A stretch of DNA of 64,000 bases from Pyrrhosoma nymphula (taxonomy: Eukaryota > Arthropoda > Insecta > Odonata > Coenagrionidae), in NCBI GenBank assembly GCA_963573305.1, contig OY754329.1:51179483-51243482 (forward strand). The letters run 5' to 3'. Each line of letters opens with the position of its first letter. Within the stretch, counting starts at the first letter, position 1. Below the pieces are notes generated by a model. That model was not told the DNA's origin, searched no databases, and was given only the letters and a program-made list of their open reading frames with translations. A program made the translations under genes and the position numbers. This document shows, piece after piece, positions 13,201-28,200 of the stretch.

Positions 13201-16200
13201 ATGAATTGGTTATTATAACCAAATTATTCGAATTATCCAAAAATTCGAATTTAGAAGTTTATTAAAAATGTTTTTAAAAATATACGCTTGTCATGTGACA
13301 TAACAAGCTGATATTAATTTTTTTAAATTAGTACATAACAAGAGATGAGAAAATTACCTTAATTTTCATCTGAGGTACATCACCGCAGTAAATTGCGGTA
13401 ATTTTCGAAAATTACCGTAATTTTCCAGGATTTTTTAGCTTTAAGCATTTAACAGCAAATTAATGGTTAAATATGAAAGCCTATAGCAGTAGGAAGGGAA
13501 TAATGATGTTTAAACTGTACCCAATGCAACATGAATGTATTAGAAATTTTAAAAATTGTAAAAAGAAATACGGCAGCAACACACAATCTGGCTTTCTTTT
13601 GTCAATGTATGAGAAATTTTGAAGAAGAATATTGTAATGCATTACTGTATAATATTATAATTTAAGTAAAATATTCCAAAAATGAGTTGTACATGTCTCA
13701 TTTAATGATTGAACACGTAGGAAATGTGGACTTGGTTTAAACGAACATGTTGGGAATTTATCTGTATGAAAAATTATCATAAACATAGGTGAATTATTTA
13801 GAAAATTACCAAAAATTACGTTAAGTTTCAAAGGGAAACACGGAGCACAAACCCGGCTGTAGATCGCATTTTAACATTGCCTGGCCGGTATTTGGGAAGA
13901 TTGTGTTGTAAAAGTAGTTTATTTTAGTCATAAAAACTTCGAATTAACCAAAACGAATTTCGAATTAACCTCGATTTTTTAACATTTTTTTGATACAAAA
14001 TGCTATGGACCAAGTAAAATGTTCGAATTAAAGACTATTTCGAATTATTAAAGTTCGAATTACCCAAGTTCCACTGTAGTAGTTTTATGGGTAGCTAAAA
14101 AATTAAATGGAAATGGTCATAATGTGTTTGTATCATCCTCCCATTTATGAGAGTTGATATCATGGTGTTGTTAAATATTGGCGGTGGTATTGATATTAAC
14201 ATTTATCCCGACTGACATGGATTCACAGAGAACAAACTTAGATCAGACATGTGGTTTAGTCATGATTTATTAACGGACATCAGACAACAAGTGAAGTACG
14301 AAAAATGGCAACACAAAATAGAACAGTTGAATGTCAACGATTATACATATTTGAAACTTACTATTACAATTTCAACACACTCCCCTAATCATGACATCAA
14401 CACTTTCTTAACAAATTCCAAACTTAATAATACACTTCACATGACTCTGAGCATTCAAACCCTTTGTCAAAACATCAGCTGGCATATCCTTAGTTGGCAT
14501 ATACCACAGACTTACTTTATCCAATTTACACAGTTCTCTAATATAATGAAATCTAACATCTATATGTTTATTACGAGCATGAAAACCTGGATGCTCAGTT
14601 AATTTCAATGCACTCATGTTATCATTGTACAACAACATACTGCCAGACCTCCCATACAATTCAAACAAAAAACCTCTCAAAAAAACTCCTTCTTTGCTGG
14701 CATGTGTTATAGAGATATATTCTGCTTCAGTGCTCGACAAAGCAGTCACTTCTTGTTTCCTACTTTCCCAGCTTATTGCCCCATTACTCAGTACATACAC
14801 ATATCCAGACACAGATTTTCTACCAGACAAATCATTAGCAAAAGATGCATCACAATATCCAACTATGTCAATCTCATTCTTACTATACTCAATACCCAGA
14901 TTTACAGTACCCTTCAAATATCTGAATATCCTCAGCACTGCATTCCAATGCTCCTTGCCATAACAATTACAGAACTGACTAAGGTAATTTACCGGATAGG
15001 TTATGTCAGGCCTAGTACAAAGAGATAGATACAATAATCCTCCTATTGCTTCCTGGTAGGGAAATCCAGTATCACTTTTCTCACATTTGCTTAGTAATAA
15101 GCCACATTCAATGGGAGTTTTAACAGGTACACAATCTAACATACCAAATTTGGACAAAAGCTTTTCACAATAACCTCTTTGGTCAATTCTAATGCTATTC
15201 TCAGTCCTCACAACTCTCATACTCAAACATTCAGTTATTTCACCCAAATCTTTGCTGCAGAAATTCTCAGACAACACAGCCTTCAATTTCTCTGTTTTAG
15301 TTTTATCATTAAAGAAAATGAAAAAATCATCTACATATAATGCTACAATCACAATTTTGTCACCTTGCTTCCAGACATATACACATGGTTCATATTCTGA
15401 TTGTTTGAAGTCAATATCCTCAAGAAGTACTTGAACTTTTTCATTCCAACTTTTACTCGCTTGCTTAAGCCCATAAACTGCCTTTTTTAACTTGAATACT
15501 TTTCCTTCAACCACCTTTAGACCCTCAGGCTGTGACATGTATATCTCCTCTTTGAGATCACCATTCAGAAAAGCTGTTGATATGTCTACATGGTGAACAT
15601 ACAGATCAAGTTTAACTGACAATGCAAATAACAGTCTCAGCGTACTATATCTGACTACAGGCGCAAAAGTATCATGGAAGTCTATCCCATACTTCTGTGT
15701 ACACCCAACAGCCACAAGCCTTGCTTTAAACTTAACAACATTTCCATTGCAGTCTCTCTTTATCTTGAAAACCCATTTACATTTCACAACATTCTTCCCT
15801 TCTGGTAATACAACTAGATCCCATACATCATTAGCGAAATAAGATTTGAGTTCTTCATCCATGGCTTTCAGCCAATGCACTTTATCTTTTCCACTTAAAG
15901 CCTCACTTACACAAGTAGGTTCTACATGGTCATCAAAAACAGCAGTATCATACAGGTATGCAGCGTACATTACATAATCATCAAAATTCTTTTTTAGTCT
16001 CTCTCTCATAGGATATCTTCTCTGATTATCATTTTCATTTACATTAATTTGATCATCCTCATTTTCCTCTATAGGGACTTCAATTGCATCATTATCTCCA
16101 ATGAGATCAAGAACAGGTAAATAGACAATTTCACTCACATCATGATTCTCATTTACAGAACAGGCTGAAAATTTCTGTTCATTAAATTTAACACTGTGCT

Positions 16201-19200
16201 CTACAGATATTTTCTTTGGTTTTTCAGGATCAAACAGCCTATACCCTTTACTCTGCACATCATAGCCAACAAAAACCATAAGTTTACTTCGAGGCTCTAA
16301 CTTATCACCTCTGACTTGCTTAGGAATATGTACATAGGCGTCACACCCAAATACCTTTAAATGAGAATATCTAACAGGCTTACCAGTAAACAATTCTTCA
16401 GGAATTGAATTATTACAACCAGTGTGAGGCACTTTGTTCTGTACATGAACTGCAGTGTTTATCGCTTCTGCCCACAATCTCTTTGAACATTTAGCATTAA
16501 ATAACATGGTCCTAGCACCTTCAAACATTGAGCGATTTTGCCTTTCGGCCACTCCATTCTGCTCAGGCGTATATTTTACAGACCTTTGTTGCAAAATTCC
16601 CTTAGATTTAAAAAAAGAACACAAATCTTTGTTGAGAAACTCTCCACCATTATCTGATCTAAAAACTTTCACAGTTTTACCCTTTTGAGTTTCATTCTCA
16701 ACAACATACTCCTTAATTTTATCTTTGGTCTGCGATTTGGAAACCAAAAAATAAACATTAACAAATCTTGAATAATCATCTGTGATTGTCAATACATACT
16801 TGGAACCTCCGTAACTCTCCAGTAAAGGTCCACACAGGTCAGCATGCACGAGATCTAAAATTTCGGACACTTTCGGAGATACAGATCGACTAAAACTTTG
16901 TCGACAATGTTTTCCTATTGCACAAGCTTCACACATATCATTGTTCACTGCTGAAAATTTCACATCATTTGTATTCTCATACAAATATTTCAACTTTTGT
17001 GTACCTACGTGCCCTAGCCTTCTGTGCCAAAGGTCGTAATTTTTCACATTTCCTACAAATGCTGATCTAGCAGCTGGTTTGTTTTCTAGTTTATACAGGC
17101 CATTTACCCTAGTTCCAGTGCACAACACAGATCCAGTTACGACGCAATCCTCAGCGTCAACAAATTGACATTCTTTTTTGGTGAAAACAACGTTAATATC
17201 ACGATCAGTACATTGGCTAACAGATAACAACGTAGAACTAAGTCCAGGCACATGCAAAACATCTGAAATCTTATCAATGACACCATTAGAACACAGATTC
17301 ATATCACCTGTTCCAGCAATTTTTAGTCTACTATTATCACCAACTAACACACATTGATCACAACTAGCATTACGATAGTTTTCGAGAATATTTTTGTCGG
17401 GCGACATGTGACCTTCTGCTCCAGAATCAATAAAAATTGAACTACTATTATCACATCTAGCAGATAATGCACACAGAAATGTTTTCTTTCCATCACCAGA
17501 CTTTTTCTTCCCACTATCTTTCGTAGTCTTTTTGTTGTCGTCTTCTTTCTTCTTTTCAAATCCAGGTGTGGCGGGCGGTGAGTCTTTCGGCTTTGGGCAA
17601 TCTTTGATTCCATGCCCCACCTCATGACATCTCCAGCACTTGAATTGAAAATTCTTGCCAATCTTGCCTTTTCTCTCAGATCCCTTTCTATTAGCATACA
17701 GGGCACACTTTTCAGACGAGTCACCTGAAGTCACGTCTCTTCTCAGGCTATCATCCAGCAGCTTGGCTATTACTGTATTTAAATCCATCTCTCCCTCACA
17801 GGCACAGACCGTCATAACAATACTGTCATAGTCCGTAGGCAACCCCTGGAAGATCATTGCAATCAAGTATTTATCCTTGATCTCTTCACCCATGGATTTC
17901 AATTCCTGACCGATGGAAGTGATGTGTGCTATGTACCCCTCCATGTTGGCAAAATCTTCGAACTTTGACTGACTCAAATTTCTAACAAGATGCACATACC
18001 TCCAATGTCCCTTGGTCTCGAATTTATCAGCAAGTATTTTCCAAGCTTCCTTTGAAGTCTTCGCCCCTTGCACATACTGGTAATTCTGAGGATCAACCAT
18101 GAGGCAGATGTCTCCCAACGCACGTTGATCTCGTCGTCTCAATCCATTATCTTTGTTGTCGTCGTTACCCTGAACGACATCCCACAGGCCTTGACGTCTG
18201 AAGTAATTTGTCATTGCAAACTCCCAGTTCTTGAAGTCTTCTCGCCCTTTCAATTTGGCGATACCGAAGCCAGAAGGACCAGGTCCCGAGTCAGACACAG
18301 CCATGATGCCGGGTCAACACAAAAATACAGTTCCTCAATCCGCAATTATCCAAAGCCATCAGTCACGAATATTTATTAATATTTCTGGGCCCATAACCTG
18401 TTAAATATTGGCGGTGGTATTGATATTAACATTTATCCCGACTGACATGGATTCACAGAGAACAAACTTAGATCAGACATGTGGTTTAGTCATGATTTAT
18501 TAACGGACATCAGACAACAAGTGAAGTACGAAAAATGGCAACACAAAATGGAACAGTTGAATGTCAACGATTATACATATTTGAAACTTACTATTACAAT
18601 TTCAACAGGTGTAAGATATTTTTCTAAGTTAAAACTAACCTTGGAGTAAGATAATGTATTATTCTTCCTGGTAAATTCTCTGGAGAGTAAAAGAAATTGA
18701 CTTTTTTCAAATTCTTGTTGGAGATATGTGAAAGAATTCATCTTCTTTTTGACAATGTTAATTTTATTGGTATTTCTTATGTTTGAAACATTTCCTAATA
18801 TTCCTTCCATTGCAGGTTGTAGAAGAACCTTACACAATGAGAGAAGCTCGTATTCATGTGAGGCATGTGCGTGACCTTTTGAAGTCCCTCGACCCTGCAG
18901 ATGCATACAACGGTGTTGACTGCAGCTCGCTTGCCTTCTTGAATGTTGTTACTCAGGGTGATATTTTAGGTAAGAATCGAAAGAAGAAAAACAGGGGTGA
19001 TTGCTTGGACTTCACTCCCCAAAATGATTAAGATGTTTGTTCTGTAGCAGCAAATTAATTTATTATATGAAGTTAGCTTGATGAAGTAGTGTTAAGTGAA
19101 GTTGGTTGGACAATGCTCTCAGCAATGCTGCGCATACATAGACAATATACTGATAGACTTGAAAAACGCAGAAACATGTAAAAATAAACTTAGGATGTTA

Positions 19201-22200
19201 CGACAGTCAAATCATCATCATCGTCGGTAGAAGAAGGCTTTTCTTCTACCGCCCTTGATGATTACTTGACCATCAATACATCCTAAGTTTATTTTTAGGT
19301 GTCCTTTTTATGTTTCTGTGTTTTTCAAGTCTTATCAGTATATTGTCTATGTATGTAACTCTCACTAACTTTATGTATGTCTCTTTCCAACATTTTTGCA
19401 TTCTGGGTTCTTAACATACAGCAAATCTATTAAAAGTTTCATTCTCAATTACAACCAGCCCACCCCATCTCAGTGAAGGCCCTCAGATTGTCACAAAAGT
19501 TCTTGGAAATCAATCTCAAAGGAATTTTGTTATTGTTTTTATTGTATTAATGTATACATTTTGGGTATTTTAATCTTAGTGCCTGTAAAAATGTTAATGA
19601 ACTCAGATTAATTTTCTGGAACTCATTAATTTATATTTGTTGCTAATTTTTTTCCAGAGAAAAAGAAGAGTAGAGCAGAGAGTGTGGACTGCACACCTCC
19701 AGATTACATTATGCCTGGTAGCAAGGACAGACCACTGCTAGCTCTTCAGCCTCAAGCCAAGGAACAGAAAGCTCCCTTGTGCATTAAGGTAGGCCAAGCA
19801 GGTCAGTCTGGTGGGCAGCAGCTGGCTCACCCACTAGCTTAAAAGACACAAGTTTTTCCTTGTCCTCAGTGCCGCTGAAATAGTGGTGGTTTGCTTAAGG
19901 TCAAACCTGCACTTCGAAGTGGTATTTTCAGAAGGCAAATAAATTCAGCCGTAACTAGATTGTATATAAGGTTCTACCATAATAGAAATCAAGGCAGCTA
20001 TGAGTGGCTCAAAGAGATACATCATGGTGATTCAGCAGGCCAAACAATAGTGAATGATATTAATTTTTCACAAATTTCCTCAAAGTTATTCAGTAGTGGG
20101 TCATTTTGTGCATATTGGTTTAGTGCAATTTTGTAACAGTGTAAACCTGGTTGACCAATATGATTGTCTGAACCACATTCTCCCCCTTTACAAAGTTATG
20201 GCCTGATCATCACTATATGATGGTTCTCTATATCAGTGGTGGATCCAGGGGGGGCAAGGCCCCCAGTCAGTGATTAGCAGAAAAATAGGAAGGAAAGGAA
20301 ATTCCAATTCCTGTAACTGATATGTTGAAGAGCTGGGATGAAGATATGTTTCACTCTGTAAGTAATTTATTGAAAATTCTCATCACACTGTCAATCAGTG
20401 TTGCAAGTGCGAATGGCTTATGTCTTTTATTTATCCGTAGAGATATTGAGGTAAATATTGACAAGGTGCTTGAAAGTTACCCTAAAGGAGGAGAAAGAAG
20501 ATTACATAGGTGTAGACCACCAAAGGGCCCCTTTTTGGGATCTTTTAGGGCCCTGAGATATTTTTAAAATTACGTACAATTTTCCTCCTGTCTTAAACTA
20601 TTGCTCTGCAAAATTTCAGCGCAATCGGAGTATAACTGTAGATTTGTATAGAAGAACAACAGACAAACAAACATTCTTTCTTATACATGATAGATTATCG
20701 TTATATGGTAGGTTTATTTGTGCCAGAACCTTTGTCTTAAGTTCTTATTAATTACGTAGTATTCTCATAATATTATTTTGTGTTTTAGTTAGTATCACAA
20801 AACATTTATCTCAACTTTCCAAAATTAAAAATTCAAATCTTTCCAAAATCTACAAAGCTAAACCAAAATTTTTTGAGGCCTAAGTCATAAGGCAATAGTC
20901 AAATAGTATGAGAATTAAAAATGTGAAAATATGTTGAAAACCAGAAAATTTGCATGCAAATTCACCGTTTGGTTTTTCATATTTTTTCAATTTTCCGGGA
21001 GAGAGTTAGGGGGTATGGAATATACCCCCCCATTGGGGTATATTCCATACCCCCTAACCCTCCCCACCCCCCCACGCCCTCTGGCAATATGGCATATTAG
21101 TGGATATCCCCCCCCCCCCCCCCCCCCCGAGATATGGTCCTGGATCCGCCTCTGCTCCGTACGTAATTTGTTATAGGAAGTTATGGCATGTGTTAAAACT
21201 CATGCTTATGCTCCTTGTTACAAAATAAATTGTTTCAGGCTTCACTTGGTGGAACCAGATTCCTGCATAACTAGTTTTGTAGAAAAATTTGAAACTCTTG
21301 TTGGAATCCTAAAAAATGAAAATAAGCCTTTAGTGATCTGTGGGGATTTTAATATTTATTTCATTAATCATTCCTCAGCAAACATAGAACTCACCACTAT
21401 CACAAATTCATTTAACTTGGTTGCAGTAATCAAAAGTGCTACTCTAAAAAATGCTTGTCTTGACCAAATATTTCTACTTGGTACTCTTTAACTATTACAG
21501 TTCAAATATTGACTCTGGCATTGCTGACCATAACACCATTCTTGTTACACTGAACACACAAAATATTGTTTCCCTATTGCTACAAAAAAAAATCCATCTG
21601 GAAGCGACATTAATAATTCCAAACAAACATTCCAAACAAATATTCCAAACCCATCCACTCCACTTGCACTTTCCCATTTTAACATACTTTTGTCGAATGT
21701 AGAGTGGGGGGAAGTAAAAGCTATATCAGATCTGAACATGAAAATGGAAAAATTCCTAGAAATATTTACATTTCATTTCAATGTAGCTTTCCCCATGGAA
21801 AAAATTAATACCAGAAATTCTTCCTCTAATAATTGCCCTGGGATAACTAAAGGGATTTATATTTCCTGCAACTGCAAAAGAGAGCTGTATAAACTAAGTA
21901 AAACCTTAAATGATCCCAACATAAAACTAAAATATAAACAATATTGTAAAATTCTTAGTACAGTCATGACAAAAGCCAAAATGATGCATAATAGCTCAAT
22001 CATAAAAAAATCAGAAAATAAATCCAAGGCAATGTGAGCTGTGGTAAAAAATGAATTAAGGAGCAATTCTGTAAATAATGATAATTCATTTGAAATTCTT
22101 CACAACAGGATCAAAATTACTGAACCTAATCAAATAGCAAATATCTTCAATGAATACTTCACTACCGTTGCTTAGATAAAACCTAATAGCAATAATAATA

Positions 22201-25200
22201 ATAACCATAAATATTTTACTTTGTCCAAGTCTAATATCACCTCAAAATCATTCTTTCTTATTCCAGTTAGTCAAAAAGAACTTGTGGCCATTATTACCAG
22301 CCTAAAGAATAAGTATTCATCTGGCACTGATGGAATACCAGATTATGTGCTAAATCAATGTGCTCCACAAATTTTAGTACCACTTGTAGATATTTGTAAT
22401 TATTCTTTTGCGGAGGAAAAAATCCCAGAATTTTTCAAAATAGCCAAGGTAAAACCCCTTCTCAAAAAAGGAAACAAAAACAAAAAGGAGAACCACAGAC
22501 CCATATCCTTATTGCCTGCTTTTTCCTAAGTTCTAAAGAAGGCAATGCATGACAGGCTAACCTCTTTTCTGGAAAGTAATGTTTTGTTGTCAAAATATCA
22601 ATTCAGATATAGAAAAGGTAAATCCATCATGGATGCCTTATTTATCTTTACAGAGAGCATTTTAGAGGCCAGAGGTAATAGAGAACATGTGCACGGTTTA
22701 TTTATCGATATTCGGAAAGCCTTTGATATGGTGAATCATTCAATCCTCCTTGAGAAATTATATAAACTAGGAATTAGAGGACAAGCTCACCGGTGGTTTC
22801 TAAAAAATTGAAAACAAATGGTAGAAATGTGCACTGTTCTCTCAGAACCTCTTCCTTTAAATTGTGGTGTACCACAAGGCTCCATTCTCGGACCTCTTCT
22901 TTTTTTAACCTTTATTAATGATCTACCTAAACATCATCTCCCACTAGCTGAACCAGTCATATTTGCAGACGATACAAATATTTTAATCAAGGGTGATTGC
23001 TGTAATCAACTGCAGCATAGACTTAATCAGACCCAAGGTAACCTAAAGCCCGTATGACACTTCCCAATAAATTGGCCAATGCATTGGATATTGGATTGTG
23101 GTCCACCTGACACACACCAATTTCTCGTCCAATCTCCCTTTCACAATATTGGACTCAATTTCTCGCCCAATTTGGAATTTAGAACGGGTTCTATTTTCTC
23201 CCGGCCAATCTCCAATCAGAAGTCAGTTTTGTTGACTCCTAGCGGCCAAAACAAGAATCTCTTGGCAAAAAATCCGGTTTCTTATAGAACGATACGAATA
23301 TACAACGATTACTATAAAATTACTAAAGATACTAAATTACTAAAGCAATGGTTATTTAATGAATAATATTTTCACCGCCTCCCTTCCTAATGCTCGTAGT
23401 AAACAAACCCGCGTCTCGTGATGCTCTTTTGTTAACTTATATGTGGCGTTCTCTAGCGGGACATTAGAGCATTGTTATGGGCAATATTGGTGCCAATATT
23501 GATGCATGCCATACGGTACGTAACGCACAATATTCTCAACAATATTGCGTGCCAATTCATTGGCCAATAAATTGGGAAGTGTCATACGGGCTTAACACAA
23601 TGGTTACAATCAAATAATTTAGTTCTAAACTCAGATAGGACTATTTTCGTCAATTTTAATCCTTCTAAGAAACAAATATTGCCCGTAAATTTTTCAATAA
23701 ATAACTATCTCATAAAGTAGGAATCCCAAACAAGGTTTCTTGACATTTGGATTGATTCCAACCTGGACTGGGAAGAACATACGACCAATTTAATGAAAAA
23801 ATTAAGCTCCTTGTGCTATGCAATGCGTGTTCTATCAAAGGCCACAACCTTGAATGTTTTAAAAATAGTATATTATGGTTATATTCACATCAGGATATCC
23901 TTTGGAATTTCCCTTTGGGGATCCTCTCCTAAGTTAAAAAAAAATTTCAGATGCAGAAAAGGATCATGAAAGTAATGAAAAAAGTTCCATTACACACCCC
24001 CACCAAACCAATTAATGCAGAATACAATATCTTACCAGTACCTTGCATATACATTCTAGAAACAGTCAACTTCATCCACAAAAACTTAAATTCCTTAGAA
24101 AAAAATTTGGACTACCATAGCTATAACACTAGAACAAATGATTCTTTACACATGAACTGCCACAGAACCTCAAAAAGACTCCATAGTATCACTCACACAG
24201 GATTCAATTTATATAATAAAATTCCATTATCAATTAGATCCCTGGACATTAAAAAATTCAAAACCAAGGTAAAAGATTTGCTTCATGACAACTTGTTTTA
24301 TAGCACTAAAGAATACATGGAGCATGTATTTTTGTAAAATATTGTAAATTTATCTTCATCTGTATTGCTATGTTTTATGTATGTAATGTGTTAAATGCGA
24401 TGTACTACATGAGTTGCATTTATTTCCATGTTTTATCTATTCCTCATTGCCTGTTTTATGCTCTACAACATTGTGTATTGTTACTTATTTTTTGTTTTTT
24501 TTTATATGACTACTTCATGCAAATGTATTTGCCAATGGACAATAAAGTTCTAATTCTAAAACTCTTTCATAGTAATAAGAAAGAAAACACTTAAAATAGT
24601 TTTGATGGACACACATTTAATTTACTCCCAATAGTTCAATCTAGCATTATACATGATTAAAATAAAATTTATTGCCATAAGGGCATCAAGATTCAGAGGA
24701 AAAGAGAAAAGATAACTTTAAAAATGAGGGAAATTCTCATTTAGGGGGGAATGATACCTTCTAACTATCTGTCGACAGTGATTGAATGAATGCTTCTTTT
24801 AAATTCTTATATCCTGTAATGTTATTGAACCTCCATTATTGATATTAAATTTAAATTTTTGTCAGTTACTCTTTCTCACTCATCCTTTACTCAATTGTTC
24901 TTAAAAGCACTGTGCAGTACCCATTTGGGAATTCAGGTTTAGGAAATATAAATGCAGAACTCAGTCAATAGAAACATTATGCTGTTCAATGATTAATTTT
25001 ATTCTCATTTCCAGGTGCTTACAACATCTGGCTGGAATCCCCCACCAGGGTACAGGAAAATGAGAGGAGACCTAATGTACTTACATGTTGTGACATTAGA
25101 AGAAAAGCACTATCATATCACTGCATGTTCCAGAGGTTTCTTTGTTAATCAGTAAGTTACTCCCTCACATACAATCTCTATGCTTCCCATCACACAGCCC

Positions 25201-28200
25201 ACCAAGCTAAGCTAGATCTACCAAATTTTCCAGCTTATGCGACAAACTCTTTTGCCTGAAGAAATCCATGGAAAACCATCCTGCCTCCTATATGGTCTAT
25301 AAATATTAAGATGTCTTAGCCTAAAGACAGTGAGCTTTTGCTGATTCAGTGCTTGTGAACTGAATTACAAATAATTAACATTGAATATATGTCTAAATAT
25401 AAGCCCTCTAATTTTTAATATCCAGTTCCTGATTAAGAAAGAAAACCACTTGGGCATTCCATGGCCAATGCCCCAGTATAGTATAGAAAATGGATAGTAA
25501 CATGTTAAAATAACTGATATCAGTAAATGAAATCATTTTGCTTAAGAATCTTTGAAGTATGTATTTTTATTAAATCATAAATGTTTCTTCATAACAATGT
25601 CATCATAGCTCTATAACAGTTTTGTAAAAATCTTAGGCAACCCATAATATAACTATTTTAAATAATTTTCCTGAATGTATGACAAGGGTGCTTTGCATGT
25701 TAAGGATAGACAACCACAGTAATTTTGTATATTAATTGGTCTTACCTATATAAACTTCTTTCCAGGTCATCAGAGGAGGAGTTCAACCCAAAGCCTTCCA
25801 CTCCTAGCCATTTGTGCCATTCTCTCATTGAACTCCTCTGCCAAATTTCACCGGCCTTCAAGAGGAATTTCTCTTTCTTGCAAAAGAAACGTACAATGCG
25901 TCACCCATTTGAAAGGGTTGCAACTCCGTACCAGGTCTATGCATGGTGTGCTCCAGTAATTGATCACACAGTGGATTCCATCAGGGCTGAAGACAGTGAG
26001 TTACATAAATTAATTTGCTAACTATTTGGAATCTTAATATCTTATGTTAGTTTAATTTTTTTATGTTTTACATCACTGGGGAGACCTTTTTTCTGTCAAA
26101 CTCTGTATAAATGAAAATTATCAGAAACTGAGTTTATTTTTGTAAAAAATAATTCTTGCTCTGAGCCTTACATTTTAGTCTACTTTTAGTTTTTATCCAC
26201 TCCCCTGTGTAAATTTATGCATCTTAATTATAGCATTCTCATCCAAACTTGGATATGAGGAGCATATTCCTGGTCAGACGAGGGATTGGAATGAAGAACT
26301 GCAAACAACAAGAGAATTGCCCCACAAAAATCTTCCAGAACGATTACTGCGGGAAAGGGCTATTTTTAAGGTTTGTAAGGGAACTTCAAAAAGATCTGAT
26401 AAAAGAGTAAATAGTGATTCATTTTCTCATGTCATTCCTTGACAAAAATATGAGAATACTTTTCTTTGGTGAAACTATAGTGCACATGACTCTCATGCCT
26501 TTGGTTTACCAATCAAAGTATCACTTCATTGTACACAACTGATATCTAAACTACTTAGTGTGTTCTGTAATGAAACCGAGGCAAAAAAATTTGCCTCATC
26601 TGTCACTTCACAACTTCAGTCACTGACTGGTTTAACAGGAGATACATTTGATTGAACTACACACCAAGTAATAGAATACATATATTACTCAATAGCACAC
26701 TTATATGATACAGTGATATAGTATTAGGGTAGCCAACAAATGTCAATGCTTATACAGATAATCCTTAATGTTTGCTCCTTGCCGAAGCGTTGGGCCAAGC
26801 TGCTGGTTTGGTATGTGTCTCATTGCTGTTGGTCTTCGAAAAGGGATTCTTTCTCTTGCCAACAGGCCCCAACACGTCCAACTTCCCCTACACTTATACT
26901 GCCAAAGATCACCTGAACGAATCCGCTGGCCTTTGATGAAACGAGGCATTGTCAGATTGGATGAACTAGGGTTTCAGCCTCATTTCTGTGTTCTTGCACT
27001 TCAGCAAACAGTTTTAGGGATGGTATACTTCCACCACCAGCTATTTAAGATGGGGCTATCCTCTGCATGTGACAGTGAGCTGCGTTCGTCAGCAAGTTGG
27101 GTGCGACAGTATTTTCCCTGATAAAATTTTGCTCCCGTTGAGATGTAGTTTCAGTAACAAGTTTCAGTGGCAAGTTTCGTTATAGTTCACACAGCTTCAT
27201 GTTGTGATCACAGGGTGCCTCTTATTTTCATGGAACTTCTTAATTTTCAGTATTTAATTTGACTTGATACATCTTGTTGAAATAGTTGCAGGTGTATGAA
27301 GTAATTGTGCTATGTGTATTATGTGAGGCCCTGAACTAATTGATCTAGGTATTCCAAATTAAACTCTGGGAAATATATTTTATATAACGTGTAAAAACTC
27401 ATTCATTGAGTAGTGATCTCTATTGTGTGTAAAAAATATCGAACTCCAATCATATTTTTTTTAAGTGCACAAATGCATTAGTAAATACAAATAAATATAC
27501 ATACATATATAGCTTTATTTAATATTGTCTCCATTATGTATTGCAGGTCCACAGTGACTTTGTTGCAGCTGCTACAAGAGGTGCTATGGCTGTCATCGAT
27601 GGCAATGTGATGGCCATCAATCCAGGGGAAGAAGCCAAAATGCAGATGTTCATTTGGAACAACATATTTTTCTCATTAGGTTTTGATGTAAGGGATCATT
27701 ACAAGGAGTTAGGTGGAGATGCAGCGGCATTTGTGGCCCCGGTAAGTAGTTATCACACTAGTCAAGCATGTAGTAACAGAAACAGAGCTAGGCACTGATT
27801 TGTCAAGATATATCTTAATTTTCATCCTTTCCCTCTTCCAATTCCTTTTCTGTATTACCTCCCTTTTTCAAGGCTAACTTCCATGACCTCCTGCCATGTG
27901 CCCTTTTGGTGGCTTGCAGGGTAGTAAAGCTCTTGTAGTGGGATATAATGTCCTTTAGCACCTTCTCTTTTTTGAGAAAATTTAATGGAATTAAGATGAG
28001 GTTATGGAGAACTCGTTGTTGTAACTTCAGTTTACAAACAAATTTCATTTCAATACAAATGCACATACCTGTAAATGTTGCTAGTCTAGATGCAATTTTT
28101 TATCCCTCCAACATTTTGTCAGGAACTTTGCGATTGTTGTGCAACTCATTGGACATTTGATATATTCATAGATTCTACATAATTCTTAGTACTGAGGGCT

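Larger units (their letters stand above)
14169..18607 (-). mobile_element. Complete copia-type (Ty1/copia) LTR retrotransposon
   Basis: This 4.44-kb element on the minus strand sits in a clu intron. It has two 209-bp LTRs starting TG and ending CA, a 5-bp target duplication, a primer-binding site, a polypurine tract and one uninterrupted 1298-codon gag-pol frame. The LTRs differ at one position (A at 14320 against G at 18550), so insertion was recent on an evolutionary scale. Every enzymatic motif I checked is present. It lies antisense to clu, and its sequence should be removed with the intron. Confidence 0.97.

Noticed and set aside
14249..15434. Several plus-strand open frames (14249-14602, 14616-14963, 14702-15028, 15192-15434)
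   Set aside because: They are antisense shadows of the copia polyprotein and its LTR, with no family resemblance.
27815..28066. Charged 83-codon minus-strand frame as a DNA-binding (MADF/SANT-like) domain
   Set aside because: The resemblance rests on a few charged and aromatic positions and lacks the full motif.
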